DNA of 64,000 nucleotides from Thiocapsa rosea. GTDB taxonomy: Bacteria > Pseudomonadota > Gammaproteobacteria > Chromatiales > Chromatiaceae. The notes beneath the pieces were generated by a model. It had not been told where the DNA came from. It saw only the letters and a list, made by a program, of their open reading frames with translations, and ran no database searches. The stretch spans positions 4,134,501-4,198,500 of the forward strand of contig NZ_RBXL01000001.1 in assembly GCF_003634315.1 (NCBI RefSeq). Reading direction: 5' to 3'. Positions 35,496 to 45,002 of the stretch are shown piece by piece; within the stretch, counting starts at the first letter, position 1, and each line of letters opens with the position of its first letter. The translations under genes were made by a program, and so were the position numbers.

Positions 35496-35824
35496 GATAG
35501 GGCCCGTATTAAACGCATGGTCCTCGAACGGAGCGGATGGTGATGGCCTCAAGCTGTTGCAGCGCCGCCGCGAGCGATCCGCACCGGAGTGTGATGGACG
35601 ATGGGCGAGGTTGCGAAATTCGATGCGCGGCGAATTTTTCGGATGTTTTTGGAGCCGGTTGACCGACTCGACTATACTCGGTCTCGTGTCGTCGGATCAT
35701 CTTCCGGCTATGAACCATCAACCTTAAATGACGTATGGTCTTCTGCGATGCGTGATGCGATGACTCAAGGGGTACAGCATCGTGACGAGACGTTCGGGAC
35801 TCTGTTCTCGCGGGGATTCGCGGC
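35496..35824 (+). other. divergent region between kinase A and tagH
   Basis: About 330 bp between the kinase start and tagH. It contains TATACT at 35673-35678 within CTATACTCGGT, the same 11-base string seen before vgrG, 147 bp upstream of the tagH ATG. No good -35 lies at 17 bases; a TTGACC is only 8 bases away. If the kinase starts at the alternative TTG, the gap is 272 bp. No ORF of coding character. Confidence 0.45.
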
Positions 35825-37363
35825 ATGGAGTTGACGCTTCGCCTCATCGATCGCAGCGGCCATGCCGGCGCTCCGATGGAGCTTCGAATGAACTCCGGCG
35901 CCGCGACCATTGGCCGCGCGCGTGACAATGACTTGGTTCTCGATGATCCGGAGCGCGTCGTTTCGGGCAGGCATGCATTGATCGAGGTTCGCGACACGGG
36001 TGTCTGGATCACGGATACCAGTCGCAACGGGACCTTTCTCAATCAGTCCACCGAGCCGTTGCCGACGCATCAGCCCATGACCCTGCAGAACGGCGACCGT
36101 CTCGCCATCGGCGCTTACGAGCTTCTCGTGAGCATCGCCTCTGCAGCTCCGGAAACGGCCAAGCGCGATCGCGATCCCTTCGATGACATCGCAAGCAGTG
36201 CGTTGCCCGGTCTGTCCAAGCCCGGTCCCCGCACCGACATCCTGGATCTATTGAATCCGGGCGATGCCGCAGAGCCGCGCAGCGACAGCCTCGATGCGGC
36301 GACACCGCACCTGGTGGACGATCCTTTTGCCGATGCATCTCCACTGGATTCGCGGCTTGCAGCGGCGCCGAAGGATGCTCATCCCAAAGGCGCGTCTCAC
36401 CAAACGCCTGTCGAGAGTGTCTTTTTTCGCCCCCCCGAGATCCAATCCATCCCGGACGACTACGACATACTGAACGATGTCTGGGCCGCTCCTCCCGAGG
36501 ATGTGTCGCCGAACGACAACTCAGCCTCGTCGGCGCCGCCGGCAAGTCCGCCGCCAGCATGCCCGCAGGAGTCTTCGGCGGACGCTGTCGAGCCGCAACG
36601 CCCCGTTCGCTCTGGGCCCGTCTCCGAGGACGATCCATTCTCGCGAGCAGTTCCCGCTGCGCAGGCGACGAGTCCGTCACCTGCGCACACCCCGCCTGCC
36701 GACGCGCGCTCGAACGCCGACACACGGCCGCAGGGGCAGGAAGCGCTCGGCTCGGACGCGGCAGCCCTCGTGGATGCCTTCGTCGAAGGGCTCGGGGTGG
36801 GTGACGGCGCGCGTGTGGGGCAGCCCGAGGAATTTCTGCGCAACGCAGGAACTCTCCTCAGAGCCTTGGCGGCGGGCCTGACCCTGACGATGATGGGGCG
36901 TGCCCAATTCAAGAGTGAGCTGCGCTTGGGGGTGACCACCATTCGGCCGGCGGAGAACAACCCCTTCAAGTTCTCGGCCGATCCCGACGACCTTCTGGAT
37001 CGGCTGCTGTTTCGCCCGAGCCCCGGTTTCCTGCCGGCCGTACCCGCCGCGCGCGAGGCCTTCGACGATATTCGTGCGCACGAGATGGCGATGACGGCCG
37101 GACTCCAGGCCGCATTGCGCGCGCTCCTCGCACGTTTCGAGCCCGCCGAGCTCGAGCGCCGATTGACGGCCCGATCACGACTCGAAGAGATGCTCCCGAT
37201 GGTGCGCAAGTCCCGATATTGGGATCTCTTCACCGAGGCTTACGAGGAGGTAGCCGCGGATGCGGCGGAGGATTTCATGCGCCTCTTCGGCGACGCCTTT
37301 ACGAAGGCGTATCAGGAGCAGATCCAACGCCTCGATCAGGCACGCGGACGACAGCGCGCCTGA
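35825..37363 (+). CDS. tagH: T6SS FHA-domain protein TagH (Fha)
   Basis: A 512-residue protein with an N-terminal FHA domain (Gly30-Arg31, the SGRH variant at 47-50, Asn68-Gly69), a long low-complexity Pro/Ala/Asp-rich middle (about 110-300) and a C-terminal T6SS-specific domain (EALGSDAAALVDAFVEGLGV, PLKF-like NPFKFSADPDDLLDRLLFRP, RSRLEEMLPMVRKSRYWDLF, EAYEEVAADAAEDFMRLFGD). Fha is the substrate and phosphothreonine reader of the PpkA/PppA switch that triggers assembly of the apparatus. It begins the second half of the T6SS genes and is followed by tssJ, tssK, tssL, tssM, tagF and pppA on the same strand. Confidence 0.93.
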   Translation: MELTLRLIDRSGHAGAPMELRMNSGAATIGRARDNDLVLDDPERVVSGRHALIEVRDTGVWITDTSRNGTFLNQSTEPLPTHQPMTLQNGDRLAIGAYELLVSIASAAPETAKRDRDPFDDIASSALPGLSKPGPRTDILDLLNPGDAAEPRSDSLDAATPHLVDDPFADASPLDSRLAAAPKDAHPKGASHQTPVESVFFRPPEIQSIPDDYDILNDVWAAPPEDVSPNDNSASSAPPASPPPACPQESSADAVEPQRPVRSGPVSEDDPFSRAVPAAQATSPSPAHTPPADARSNADTRPQGQEALGSDAAALVDAFVEGLGVGDGARVGQPEEFLRNAGTLLRALAAGLTLTMMGRAQFKSELRLGVTTIRPAENNPFKFSADPDDLLDRLLFRPSPGFLPAVPAAREAFDDIRAHEMAMTAGLQAALRALLARFEPAELERRLTARSRLEEMLPMVRKSRYWDLFTEAYEEVAADAAEDFMRLFGDAFTKAYQEQIQRLDQARGRQRA

Positions 37364-37468
37364 CCTGTTGCAGACCGGGCGCGATCCGCTGCCCGGCCGG
37401 CCGGTCGATCTGGATGATCGGTCGTGTTGCTCGACCGTTCGGGTTCATCCGCCAAGAGGGTAACGAGA

Positions 37469-37969
37469 ATGACCCACCTGTTCCCGCCTCGACCGCAGCG
37501 CCGCACCGTCTCCGTGCTCGGTGTCTGGATCCTGATCATCGGCATCGGTCTGCTCACCGGTTGCGCCGGGAAGGAGGAGAAGCCTGCACCCATGCTGAGC
37601 CTGGAGATCGAAGCGACCGCCGACGTGAATCGCGGACCCGGCGGCAATCCGCTGCCGGTGGTCGTGCGGATCTATGCGCTCAAGGGGCAGGGCACCTTCA
37701 TGACCGCGGACTTCTACAGCCTGTTCGACAACGAGTCGGCAGTGCTGGGGCCGGATCTGATTGCGCGCGAGGAACTGACCCTGAGGCCCGGAGAACGTCG
37801 GGAGATCACCCGGCCGTTGAATCCCGAGGCGGCCTACATCGGCGTGGTGGCGGCCTATCGCGACATCGATCGCAGCCGCTGGCGCGCCGCGACCGCGCTC
37901 ATTCCGGATATGAGCAATGCCATCCGGATCGTCGTTGCCGCAGAGGCCATCTCGGCCTATCCCCGATAG
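37469..37969 (+). CDS. tssJ: T6SS outer-membrane lipoprotein TssJ
   Basis: TssJ anchors the TssJLM membrane complex in the outer membrane. The 166-residue protein has a signal segment and lipobox LLTGC (Cys32), then the transthyretin-like family sequence LSLEIEATADVNRGPGGNPL, VVVRIYALKGQGTFMTADFY and ALIPDMSNAIRIVV. The frame is open 15 codons further upstream, but the ATG at 37469 with a GAG-type ribosome site (AACGAGA) gives a correct lipoprotein signal. It lies 105 bp after tagH and 12 bp before tssK. Confidence 0.93.
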   Translation: MTHLFPPRPQRRTVSVLGVWILIIGIGLLTGCAGKEEKPAPMLSLEIEATADVNRGPGGNPLPVVVRIYALKGQGTFMTADFYSLFDNESAVLGPDLIAREELTLRPGERREITRPLNPEAAYIGVVAAYRDIDRSRWRAATALIPDMSNAIRIVVAAEAISAYPR

Positions 37970-37981
37970 GAGTCGCTGCCG

Positions 37982-39313
37982 GTGTGGGACAACAAGGTAC
38001 TCTGGTCCGAAGGTCTCTTCCTTCAGCCCCATCATTTCCAACAGCACGATCGCTATCTCGAGCATCTGATCGGGGCCAAGGCGGGCCTCGGCGTACCCTA
38101 TCCTTGGGGTCTGTCTCGGATGGAGATCGACACGGAGATGCTGGGTATCGGCAAGCTGGTGCTGAGCGAGGTCGCGGGCGTTCTGCCCGATGGAACCCCG
38201 TTCGATGCACCGGCGAGCGATCCGCTTCCGCAGCCCTTGCAGCTCGACGAGTCGGTATCGGGTCAGACGCTCTATCTCGCCTTGCCGCTGCGCCGCGCGG
38301 GTGCTGCCGAGAGCGGCGGCCCGGAGCAGCCGGAGACCGGCCTTCGCTATCGGGTCGGCGAGCTCAGCGTGCGCGACAACGCCCTAGGCTCCGACACCGA
38401 GACATCGGTCGAGATCGGGCGGCTCGATCTGCGCTTGATGCTCGAGCGGGAGGCCCGGGACGGATTCGCCTGTTGCGGTGTGGCGCGGGTGCTCGAGTGT
38501 CGTGCGGACCGCGAGGTGGTGCTTGATCGCGCCTTCATCCCGCCCTGCATCGATTACCGGGTCGGCCGACGTCTTGCCGATTTCGTCGAGGAGCTGAGCG
38601 GCCTGTTGCACCGTCAGGCCGAGTCGCGCGCCGGACGCGTGCGCGGGGTGGGGCGCGGCGGGGTCTCGGATTGGGCCGATTTCCTGCTGCTGCAGCTGAT
38701 GAATCGCGCCGAGCCGGTCGTGCTGCATCTGATGCAGGTCCGGGGACTGCATCCCGAGGCGATCTACCGCTACCTGCTCGGGCTGGCCGGGGAGCTGGCG
38801 ACCTTCGCGAGCGAGACCAAACGTCCGCCCGAGTTTCCACCCTATCGGCACGATGACCTGGACGCGACCTTCTCCCCGCTCATCGAGCGTCTGCGCGAAT
38901 ATCTGGGTCGCGAGTATGTCGAGCGGGCCATCGCCATCCCGATCCAGGAGCGCCAATTCGGATTCCGGGTCGCGCTGGTGGCTGACCGCTCGCTGCTGCC
39001 GGCCGCGCGGTTCGTGCTTGCCGCACAGGCGAGCGTTGACTCGCAGACCTTGCGCAACCGGTTCCCCGCTCAATGCAAGGTCGGCCCGGTCGAGCGGATC
39101 CAGGATCTGGTCAAGCTTGCCCTGCCGGGAATCGCACTCAAGCCCATGCCCACGGCGCCGCTGGAGATTCCCTATCACGCGGGCTTCGACTATTTTGAAT
39201 TGGATCGAGGCGGTGAATTCTGGAAGCAGCTGAGCGCGGGAGGCGGCTTCGGGATGCATATCGGCGGGGAGTTCCCGGGATTGGAGCTCGAGCTCTGGGC
39301 CATCCGGGAGTAA
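37982..39313 (+). CDS. tssK: T6SS baseplate-membrane connector TssK
   Basis: TssK (VasE/ImpJ) links the baseplate to the TssL/TssM membrane complex. The 443-residue protein begins WDNKVLWSEGLFLQPHHFQQ, the diagnostic TssK start, and contains HDRYLEHLIGAKAGLGVPYP, LLLQLMNRAEPVVLHLMQVR, GLHPEAIYRYLLGLAGELAT and the C-terminal FELDRGGEFWKQL-like segment. It uses a GTG start at 37982; there is no earlier ATG in frame that keeps the conserved N-terminus. Tight spacing on both sides (12 bp and 3 bp) points to one operon. Confidence 0.96.
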   Translation: MWDNKVLWSEGLFLQPHHFQQHDRYLEHLIGAKAGLGVPYPWGLSRMEIDTEMLGIGKLVLSEVAGVLPDGTPFDAPASDPLPQPLQLDESVSGQTLYLALPLRRAGAAESGGPEQPETGLRYRVGELSVRDNALGSDTETSVEIGRLDLRLMLEREARDGFACCGVARVLECRADREVVLDRAFIPPCIDYRVGRRLADFVEELSGLLHRQAESRAGRVRGVGRGGVSDWADFLLLQLMNRAEPVVLHLMQVRGLHPEAIYRYLLGLAGELATFASETKRPPEFPPYRHDDLDATFSPLIERLREYLGREYVERAIAIPIQERQFGFRVALVADRSLLPAARFVLAAQASVDSQTLRNRFPAQCKVGPVERIQDLVKLALPGIALKPMPTAPLEIPYHAGFDYFELDRGGEFWKQLSAGGGFGMHIGGEFPGLELELWAIRE

Positions 39314-39316
39314 ACC

Positions 39317-40699
39317 GTGACCGACGACGATCCTTTCAGCATACCCGGCGACGCCGGAGCAACCGTGATCCGTCCGATCCCCGGAGGGCGCCGGTCGGCC
39401 GCCGCACCGGCTCGACCGGTCGCGCAGCCGCCGCCCTTCTCCGGGGTCCCGCCGACCTGGAGCGCGGTCGCGCAGACGGCGCCGGTCGTCAATCCGCTCG
39501 TGAGCTGTGCGGCGGGTCTCCTGACGATCGCCGCGGAGCTGCGCGGGACCGTCTCTCATCCCGATCCCGCCGGACTGCGCGAGGGCCTCGTCCGCCAGGT
39601 CCGCGAGTTCGAGACCTGCGCCCGCGCGAAGGGCTTGGTGGATGCGGTCGTGCTGCCCGCGCGCTATGTCCTCTGCGCCCTGATCGACGAATCCGTCCTG
39701 GATACGCCTTGGGGGACCGAGAGCGTCTGGAGCCATCAGGGGCTCTTGATTAGCTTCCACAACGAGACCTGGGGCGGGGAGAAGTTCTTCAGTGCACTGG
39801 ACCGCTTGCTCGCCTATCCGAGCGGCAATCTGAACCTCTTGGAGCTCATGTATCTGTGCCTGGCGCTGGGCTTCGAGGGGCGCTACCGGGCGCGCCCGGA
39901 CGGCCGCGCACAGCTCGAACGGGTCCGCGAGCAACTCTTTCAGACGATTCGCACGCAACGCGGCGATCCGGATCCGGAGCTGTCGTTGCATTGGCAGGGG
40001 GCGAAGGTGCGGCGGGATCCGCTGATCCACCAGCTGCCGCTCTGGGTCTTCTCCGCGATGGCCGGCCTGCTGCTCGCCGGACTCTTCGCCTTCTACAGCA
40101 TTTCGCTCAACCGTGATTCGGATCCTGTTTTCCTCTCGCTCAGTCAGCTCGACCGCGGGTTGGAGGTGGTCGTGGATCGCCCGAGGGTTCCCTTCGCCGA
40201 GGCGCCGCCGGCCTCGCCGGACTCGCCAGCGCCGCTGACCTTGCGTCTCCTGCTCGCCGAGGAGATCGCCGCCGGGCGTTTGGAGGTGGAAGACAGGCCC
40301 GCGGGCCAGACCGTCATCATCCGCGGCGACGGACTCTTTGCCTCGGGGAGCAGCAGTTTGACGCCGGGCTTGATGCCGTTGATGCGTCGGATCGGCGAGG
40401 CCCTGGCCCGCTTGCCCGGTACGGTCCTGGTGACGGGGCACTCCGACAGCGTCCCGATCAACACACTGCGCTTCCCGTCGAACTGGCATCTGTCGCAGGA
40501 ACGGGCCGAGCGCGTCATGGCCTCGCTCGTGGAGGTCGTGGGCGACCCGTCGCGCTTCACCGCCGAAGGACGCGCCGACACCGAGCTCCGCGTACCCGAG
40601 AATCCGCGGGACGCCCGCAACCGGCGGGTCGAGATCACCTTGATGGGGCCACGCGGCGGGGGACGTACGACCTCCGATGTGGCCAGTGTGCGGCCATGA
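39317..40699 (+). CDS. tssL: T6SS inner-membrane protein TssL with OmpA domain
   Basis: TssL (DotU/ImpK) is part of the TssJLM trans-envelope complex. The 460-residue protein has a cytoplasmic DotU domain (VNPLVSCAAGLLTIAAELRG, YVLCALIDESVLDTPWG, WSHQGLLISFHNETWGGEKF, LLELMYLCLALGFEGRYR), one membrane helix near 240-264 (WVFSAMAGLLLAGLFAFYSI) and a periplasmic OmpA-type peptidoglycan-binding domain (GDGLFASGSSSLTPGLMPLM, VTGHSDSVP, NPRDARNRRVEITLMG). Such TssL proteins anchor the complex to the cell wall directly. GTG start at 39317, 3 bp after tssK. The stop overlaps the tssM start. Confidence 0.96.
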   Translation: MTDDDPFSIPGDAGATVIRPIPGGRRSAAAPARPVAQPPPFSGVPPTWSAVAQTAPVVNPLVSCAAGLLTIAAELRGTVSHPDPAGLREGLVRQVREFETCARAKGLVDAVVLPARYVLCALIDESVLDTPWGTESVWSHQGLLISFHNETWGGEKFFSALDRLLAYPSGNLNLLELMYLCLALGFEGRYRARPDGRAQLERVREQLFQTIRTQRGDPDPELSLHWQGAKVRRDPLIHQLPLWVFSAMAGLLLAGLFAFYSISLNRDSDPVFLSLSQLDRGLEVVVDRPRVPFAEAPPASPDSPAPLTLRLLLAEEIAAGRLEVEDRPAGQTVIIRGDGLFASGSSSLTPGLMPLMRRIGEALARLPGTVLVTGHSDSVPINTLRFPSNWHLSQERAERVMASLVEVVGDPSRFTAEGRADTELRVPENPRDARNRRVEITLMGPRGGGRTTSDVASVRP

Positions 40700-43600
40700 A
40701 GACGCTGTTTCGATTCCTCGGCTCGCGCTGGTTTCTGACCCTCCTCGGGACGCTCGCGCTGGCGCTGCTGATCTGGTTCATCGGCCCGTTGGTCGGCGTT
40801 GCCGGCGTGGAGCCCTTGGCGTCGGCGCGCAGCCGATACATGGCCGTCGGGGCCCTGTTCGGGGTTTGGGGTGTGGTGCGCATTGGCTCCTTCGTGCGTT
40901 CGCGGTTGCGGAATCGACGCTTGATGGATCAGCTCGCGGCGCGTCCGGCGGCGGCGCCGGACCCGGCCAAGGTCGCGAGCGAAGAAGAGCTGCAGGTCCT
41001 GCGCGAGCGCTTCGATACCGCATTGGCGGCCCTCAAGGGCTCGGAGGTTCGGCACCGCCTAGGCGGACGATGGGTCTACCAACTCCCTTGGTATCTGATC
41101 ATCGGTCCGCCCGGCTGCGGCAAGACGACGGCCCTCATGAATTCGGGGCTGCGCTTCCCGCTTGCCGAGCGTCTCGGCCAGGATGCGGTCCAGGGCGTCG
41201 GCGGGACCCGCAACTGTGATTGGTGGTTCACCGACGAGGCGGTCTTGATCGACACCGCCGGACGCTACACCACGCAGGATAGCTACGAGCAGGTGGACAG
41301 CGCCGCCTGGCAGGGTTTCCTCGGGCTGTTGAAAAAGCACCGGCCGCGACGCCCGATCAACGGGGTCTTTGTCGCCGTGAGTCTTGCAGACCTCATGCAG
41401 CAGAGCCAAACGGAGCGCGCGGCCCACGCGGCGGCGATCCGCCAGCGCATCCAGGAGCTGTGCAAGACCTTCGGCATCGCGATCCCGGTTTATGTGCTCT
41501 TCATGAAGGCGGATCTGGTGGCCGGCTTCATGGAGTTCTTCGCGGATCTGAACAAGGAGGGACGCGAGCAGGTCTGGGGCGTGACCTTCCCCTACGACCC
41601 CGAGGAGACGACCCCGGCGGCGCTCTCGACCTTTCCGGCCGAGCTGACGGCCTTGGTCGAGCGTCTCGACCAACGTCTGCTGACCCGTATGGAGCAGGAA
41701 CGTGAACCGGGAAAACGCTCCCTTGTGTTCAGCTTTCCACGGCAATTCAATGCACTCGGCGATGCTCTCGAGCAGTTTTTGCAAGACACCTTCGCCCCGT
41801 CGCGTTTCGAAATTCGCCCTTTGGTGCGGGGTGTCTATTTCACCAGCGGCACGCAGACCGGCACCCCGATCGACCGCGTGCTGGGCGGGTTTGCGGGGAG
41901 TTTCGGCCTTGCTCGCCAGGCCCAGCTCCCCTTCAGAGGGACAGCCAAGAGCTTCTTCCTGACGCGTTTGCTGCGCGATCTGATCTTCACCGAGGCAGGG
42001 CTTGCAGGGCTGAATCCGCGTCTGGAGCGTCGCCGACGTTGGCTCAGGCGAGGGGCCTATGCCGGGGTTTTCACGGTCCTGTTGCTGGCCGGCGCGGCCT
42101 GGACCACGAGCTACTCGCGCAACCTGGCCTACATCGACGAGGTCGGGCAGCGCGTGGTCGAGATCGAGGCCAAGATCGACGCCATCCCGGTCGAGGAGCG
42201 CAACCCGCTCGGTGTCCTGCCCCTGCTGGATGCGGCGCGCACGATTCCCGGCGGGTACGCCGCCCGCGGCGCGTCTGTCCCCGTCAGTATGGGGCTCGGC
42301 CTCTATCAAGGCGGCAAGCTCGGATCTCAGGCCGAGCGGGCTTATGAGCGCATTCTCGCCAAGGCCCTGCTGCCGAGGGTCATCCTGCGTCTGGAGGAGC
42401 AGGTCCGCGAGGCCGGCGGCGACCCCGACTATCTCTACGATGCCTTGCGTGTCTACCTCATGCTCGACAGCGACGAGCACTACGACCCCGCGGCCGTGCA
42501 GTATTGGGTCGGGCGCGATTGGCAGCGCAGTCTACCGCGCGAGACCACCACCGAGCAGCAGGAGGCATTGCGCGATCATTTGTCGGCCCTGCTGGTGCGC
42601 CGGCCCGCACCCTTGCCGATCGAACTCGACGGGACGCTGATCGCCGACGCGCGGGTCATTCTCAACCGGACGCCCCCGGCCGAGCGCATCTACGCTCGCC
42701 TCAAGCAGGACGGACCGGGCGATGACCTTACCGATTTCACCATCAGCGATGCCGGCGGGGATTTTGCGAAGCTGGTGTTTGCCCGTCGCAGCGGACGGCC
42801 GATCAATCAGGGTGTGCCCGCGCTCTTCACCTACGACGGCTACCACCGCGGATTCACGAGCGCGAGCAGCCGACTGATCGAGGCGGCGGAGAAGGAGGCT
42901 TGGGTCTTGGGTCCGGATGCCCGTCTCGCGGCCGGATCCGACGGCGCGCGGCGCGTGCTCGAGGAGGTTCGCGAGCGCTATCTGCGCGACTATGTCGTTG
43001 AATGGACGGCGCTGCTCGAGGATATCGATCTGGTCGCCGTGCGCGATCTGCATCACGCCTCGGAGGTCGCACGCATCCTTGCCGACCCCGAGTATTCACC
43101 GCTGAAGCGCCTCCTTGTCGCGGCCGCCCGCCAGACCGAGCTGGACCGACTCCCGCCGGCCGATGCGTCCGCCGCGGGTCAGGGCGGAGCGCCCCTGCAA
43201 GGATTCCGACAGCGCGTCGAGCGCTATTTCGACGACCCGGACCCCGCCGCGCCGTCCGCGGAGGCCCCGGAGGCCTACGTGACGCGTCGTTTTGCCTGGC
43301 TGCATGACCTGGTGCGATCCGACGAGCAACGTCAGGCCCCCATCGAGCGGGTCCTGATTTCGATGGGGCAGTTGCAGCTCCACCTGTCGTCCGTGGCCGC
43401 GGCGGCGACTACGGGTCGCGGCCTGCTGGTGGCGGGCGAGAGTGCCGAGATCCGCGATGCCAAGGCGCTCGCGGCGCAGCTTCCGGCACCGATCGGCGGC
43501 TTGGTCGGAACCCTGGCACAGGATAGCGCCAACATCGCCGCCGGAGGCGCGCGGGCTCAACTGAACAATATCTGGACGGCCGAGGTGCTGCCCTTCTGCC

Positions 43601-44247
43601 GCGAGGCGATCCACGACCGCTATCCCTTCGTCGCCGGAACCGCGCGCGAGACGACGCTGCATGACTTCGGCCGGGTCTTCGGCCCGGACGGGCTGATCGA
43701 CGCCTTCTTCAAGGCGCACCTGAGTCCGTCCGTCGATACGGCACGTTCCACATGGCGTTGGGTCGACAAGGCCATCGGGATCCCGGACGAGGTGCTGGCC
43801 CAATTTCAGCGCGCGGCCGTCATCCGCGAGGCGTTCTTTATGAGCGGCGGCAATACCCCGTCGGTCGAGTTCGAGCTTCAGCCGCGCGGCATGGATGCCC
43901 GTTTGAACCAATTCACCTTGGATCTCGGGGGCCAGATTGTCGATTACCGGCACGGTCCCTTGCGCACGCAGAAGCTGCAATGGCCGCCGCCGGACGGCGC
44001 ACCGAGGGCGCGTCTGGTCTTCGTCGACACCAGCGGTGGCGGGCCAAGTTTGACGGAGGAGGGGCCCTGGGCCTGGTTCCGCGTGCTCGACCGTTCCCGA
44101 CTCACCGCGACCAATCAACCGGAGCTGTTTCGGCTGACCTTCTCCGTGGCCGGGATGTCCGCGCAGTTCGATCTGCGCGCGATCAGCGTGCGCAATCCCT
44201 TCAAGCTCGACGAGCTGAGAGGGTTTCGCTGTCCGGGGCGCCTATGA
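40696..44247 (+). CDS. tssM: T6SS inner-membrane protein TssM (IcmF)
   Basis: TssM spans the periplasm and contacts TssJ and TssL. The 1183-residue protein has two N-terminal membrane helices (WFLTLLGTLALALLIWFIGP and the MAVGALFGVWGVVRIG segment), a cytoplasmic NTPase-like domain with Walker A GPPGCGKTT (137-145), a third membrane helix near 452-470 (YAGVFTVLLLAGAAWTTSYS) and a long periplasmic part ending with the TssJ-binding domain (PSVEFELQPRGMDARLNQFT, GPWAWFRVLDRSRL). Walker A is intact, so ATP or GTP binding is possible. It starts inside the tssL stop (ATGA) and its own stop overlaps tagF. Confidence 0.97.
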   Translation: MKTLFRFLGSRWFLTLLGTLALALLIWFIGPLVGVAGVEPLASARSRYMAVGALFGVWGVVRIGSFVRSRLRNRRLMDQLAARPAAAPDPAKVASEEELQVLRERFDTALAALKGSEVRHRLGGRWVYQLPWYLIIGPPGCGKTTALMNSGLRFPLAERLGQDAVQGVGGTRNCDWWFTDEAVLIDTAGRYTTQDSYEQVDSAAWQGFLGLLKKHRPRRPINGVFVAVSLADLMQQSQTERAAHAAAIRQRIQELCKTFGIAIPVYVLFMKADLVAGFMEFFADLNKEGREQVWGVTFPYDPEETTPAALSTFPAELTALVERLDQRLLTRMEQEREPGKRSLVFSFPRQFNALGDALEQFLQDTFAPSRFEIRPLVRGVYFTSGTQTGTPIDRVLGGFAGSFGLARQAQLPFRGTAKSFFLTRLLRDLIFTEAGLAGLNPRLERRRRWLRRGAYAGVFTVLLLAGAAWTTSYSRNLAYIDEVGQRVVEIEAKIDAIPVEERNPLGVLPLLDAARTIPGGYAARGASVPVSMGLGLYQGGKLGSQAERAYERILAKALLPRVILRLEEQVREAGGDPDYLYDALRVYLMLDSDEHYDPAAVQYWVGRDWQRSLPRETTTEQQEALRDHLSALLVRRPAPLPIELDGTLIADARVILNRTPPAERIYARLKQDGPGDDLTDFTISDAGGDFAKLVFARRSGRPINQGVPALFTYDGYHRGFTSASSRLIEAAEKEAWVLGPDARLAAGSDGARRVLEEVRERYLRDYVVEWTALLEDIDLVAVRDLHHASEVARILADPEYSPLKRLLVAAARQTELDRLPPADASAAGQGGAPLQGFRQRVERYFDDPDPAAPSAEAPEAYVTRRFAWLHDLVRSDEQRQAPIERVLISMGQLQLHLSSVAAAATTGRGLLVAGESAEIRDAKALAAQLPAPIGGLVGTLAQDSANIAAGGARAQLNNIWTAEVLPFCREAIHDRYPFVAGTARETTLHDFGRVFGPDGLIDAFFKAHLSPSVDTARSTWRWVDKAIGIPDEVLAQFQRAAVIREAFFMSGGNTPSVEFELQPRGMDARLNQFTLDLGGQIVDYRHGPLRTQKLQWPPPDGAPRARLVFVDTSGGGPSLTEEGPWAWFRVLDRSRLTATNQPELFRLTFSVAGMSAQFDLRAISVRNPFKLDELRGFRCPGRL

Positions 44248-45002
44248 GCGGAACTGACCAGGGATCACCCGGTTTCTACGGCAAGTTGCCGAGCCTCGGC
44301 GACTTCGTGAGCCGCCGCCTGCCCGCCGAACTCGTCCAGCCGTGGGATCTGTGGCTGCGCGAATGTCTGGTGGAGAGTCGTGCTCAGCTCGGCGATTCCT
44401 GGCTCGAAACCTATCTCACGAGTCCTTTATGGCGTTTTGTCCTGACCCCTGGCGTGGCCGGGCGGAGCGCTTGGGCGGGCGTGCTGATGCCCAGTGTGGA
44501 TCGGGTCGGGCGCTATTTTCCCTTGACGCTCGCCTGTCCGCTGGAGACGGGGGTCGACCCGTTGCGGATTCTGGCCGCCGCGGATTGGTTCGAGCGCGCC
44601 GAGGCGGTGATGCTCTCCGGGCTTGAGGAAGATCGCTCGGTCGAGGACTTCGATGCGCTGACCCTGGAGCTGGGGGTCCCGATCGATCTGCTCCCCGGTC
44701 TCGCTGCGGCGGCCGCAGCCGGTCAGGTCAGGTCCAACGCCTGGCGGATCGGCGCGGCCTCTCCCTCGGAGCTGAGTGCCGGCTGCTCGACCCTGTTGGC
44801 TCGCGCGCTCGATCAGGTCTTCTGTGCCTACAGTCTCTGGTGGTCGCGTGGCTCCGAGCAGGTGGCACCGTCCTTTCTTGCCTGTCAGGGATTGCCGCCG
44901 ACGGAAGGCTTCAGTGCACTCCTCGCAGGGGATTGGGCCAACAGGGGATGGTGGGAGCTCGCTCAAGCCGACCCGGCAATCCCGGGCGAGGAGCCAACAT
45001 GA
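44244..45002 (+). CDS. tagF: T6SS accessory protein TagF
   Basis: TagF is a post-translational repressor of T6SS activity in Pseudomonas and Agrobacterium. The 252-residue protein starts PGFYGKLPSLGDFVSRRLP, the family signature, and continues with WDLWLRECLVESRAQLGDSW, YLTSPLWRFVLTPG, GVLMPSVDRVGRYFPLTLAC and SLWWSRGSE. The ATG at 44244 overlaps the tssM stop; earlier in-frame sequence is shadow of tssM. It overlaps pppA by 4 bp, so both T6SS control proteins are made together. Confidence 0.93.
   Translation: MSGTDQGSPGFYGKLPSLGDFVSRRLPAELVQPWDLWLRECLVESRAQLGDSWLETYLTSPLWRFVLTPGVAGRSAWAGVLMPSVDRVGRYFPLTLACPLETGVDPLRILAAADWFERAEAVMLSGLEEDRSVEDFDALTLELGVPIDLLPGLAAAAAAGQVRSNAWRIGAASPSELSAGCSTLLARALDQVFCAYSLWWSRGSEQVAPSFLACQGLPPTEGFSALLAGDWANRGWWELAQADPAIPGEEPT

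Noticed and set aside
38384-40489. 701-codon open frame on the minus strand opposite tssK and tssL
   Set aside because: It is antisense to two genes with clear family identity; the product has no recognisable domain and an Arg/Gln/His-rich composition typical of a GC-rich shadow frame.
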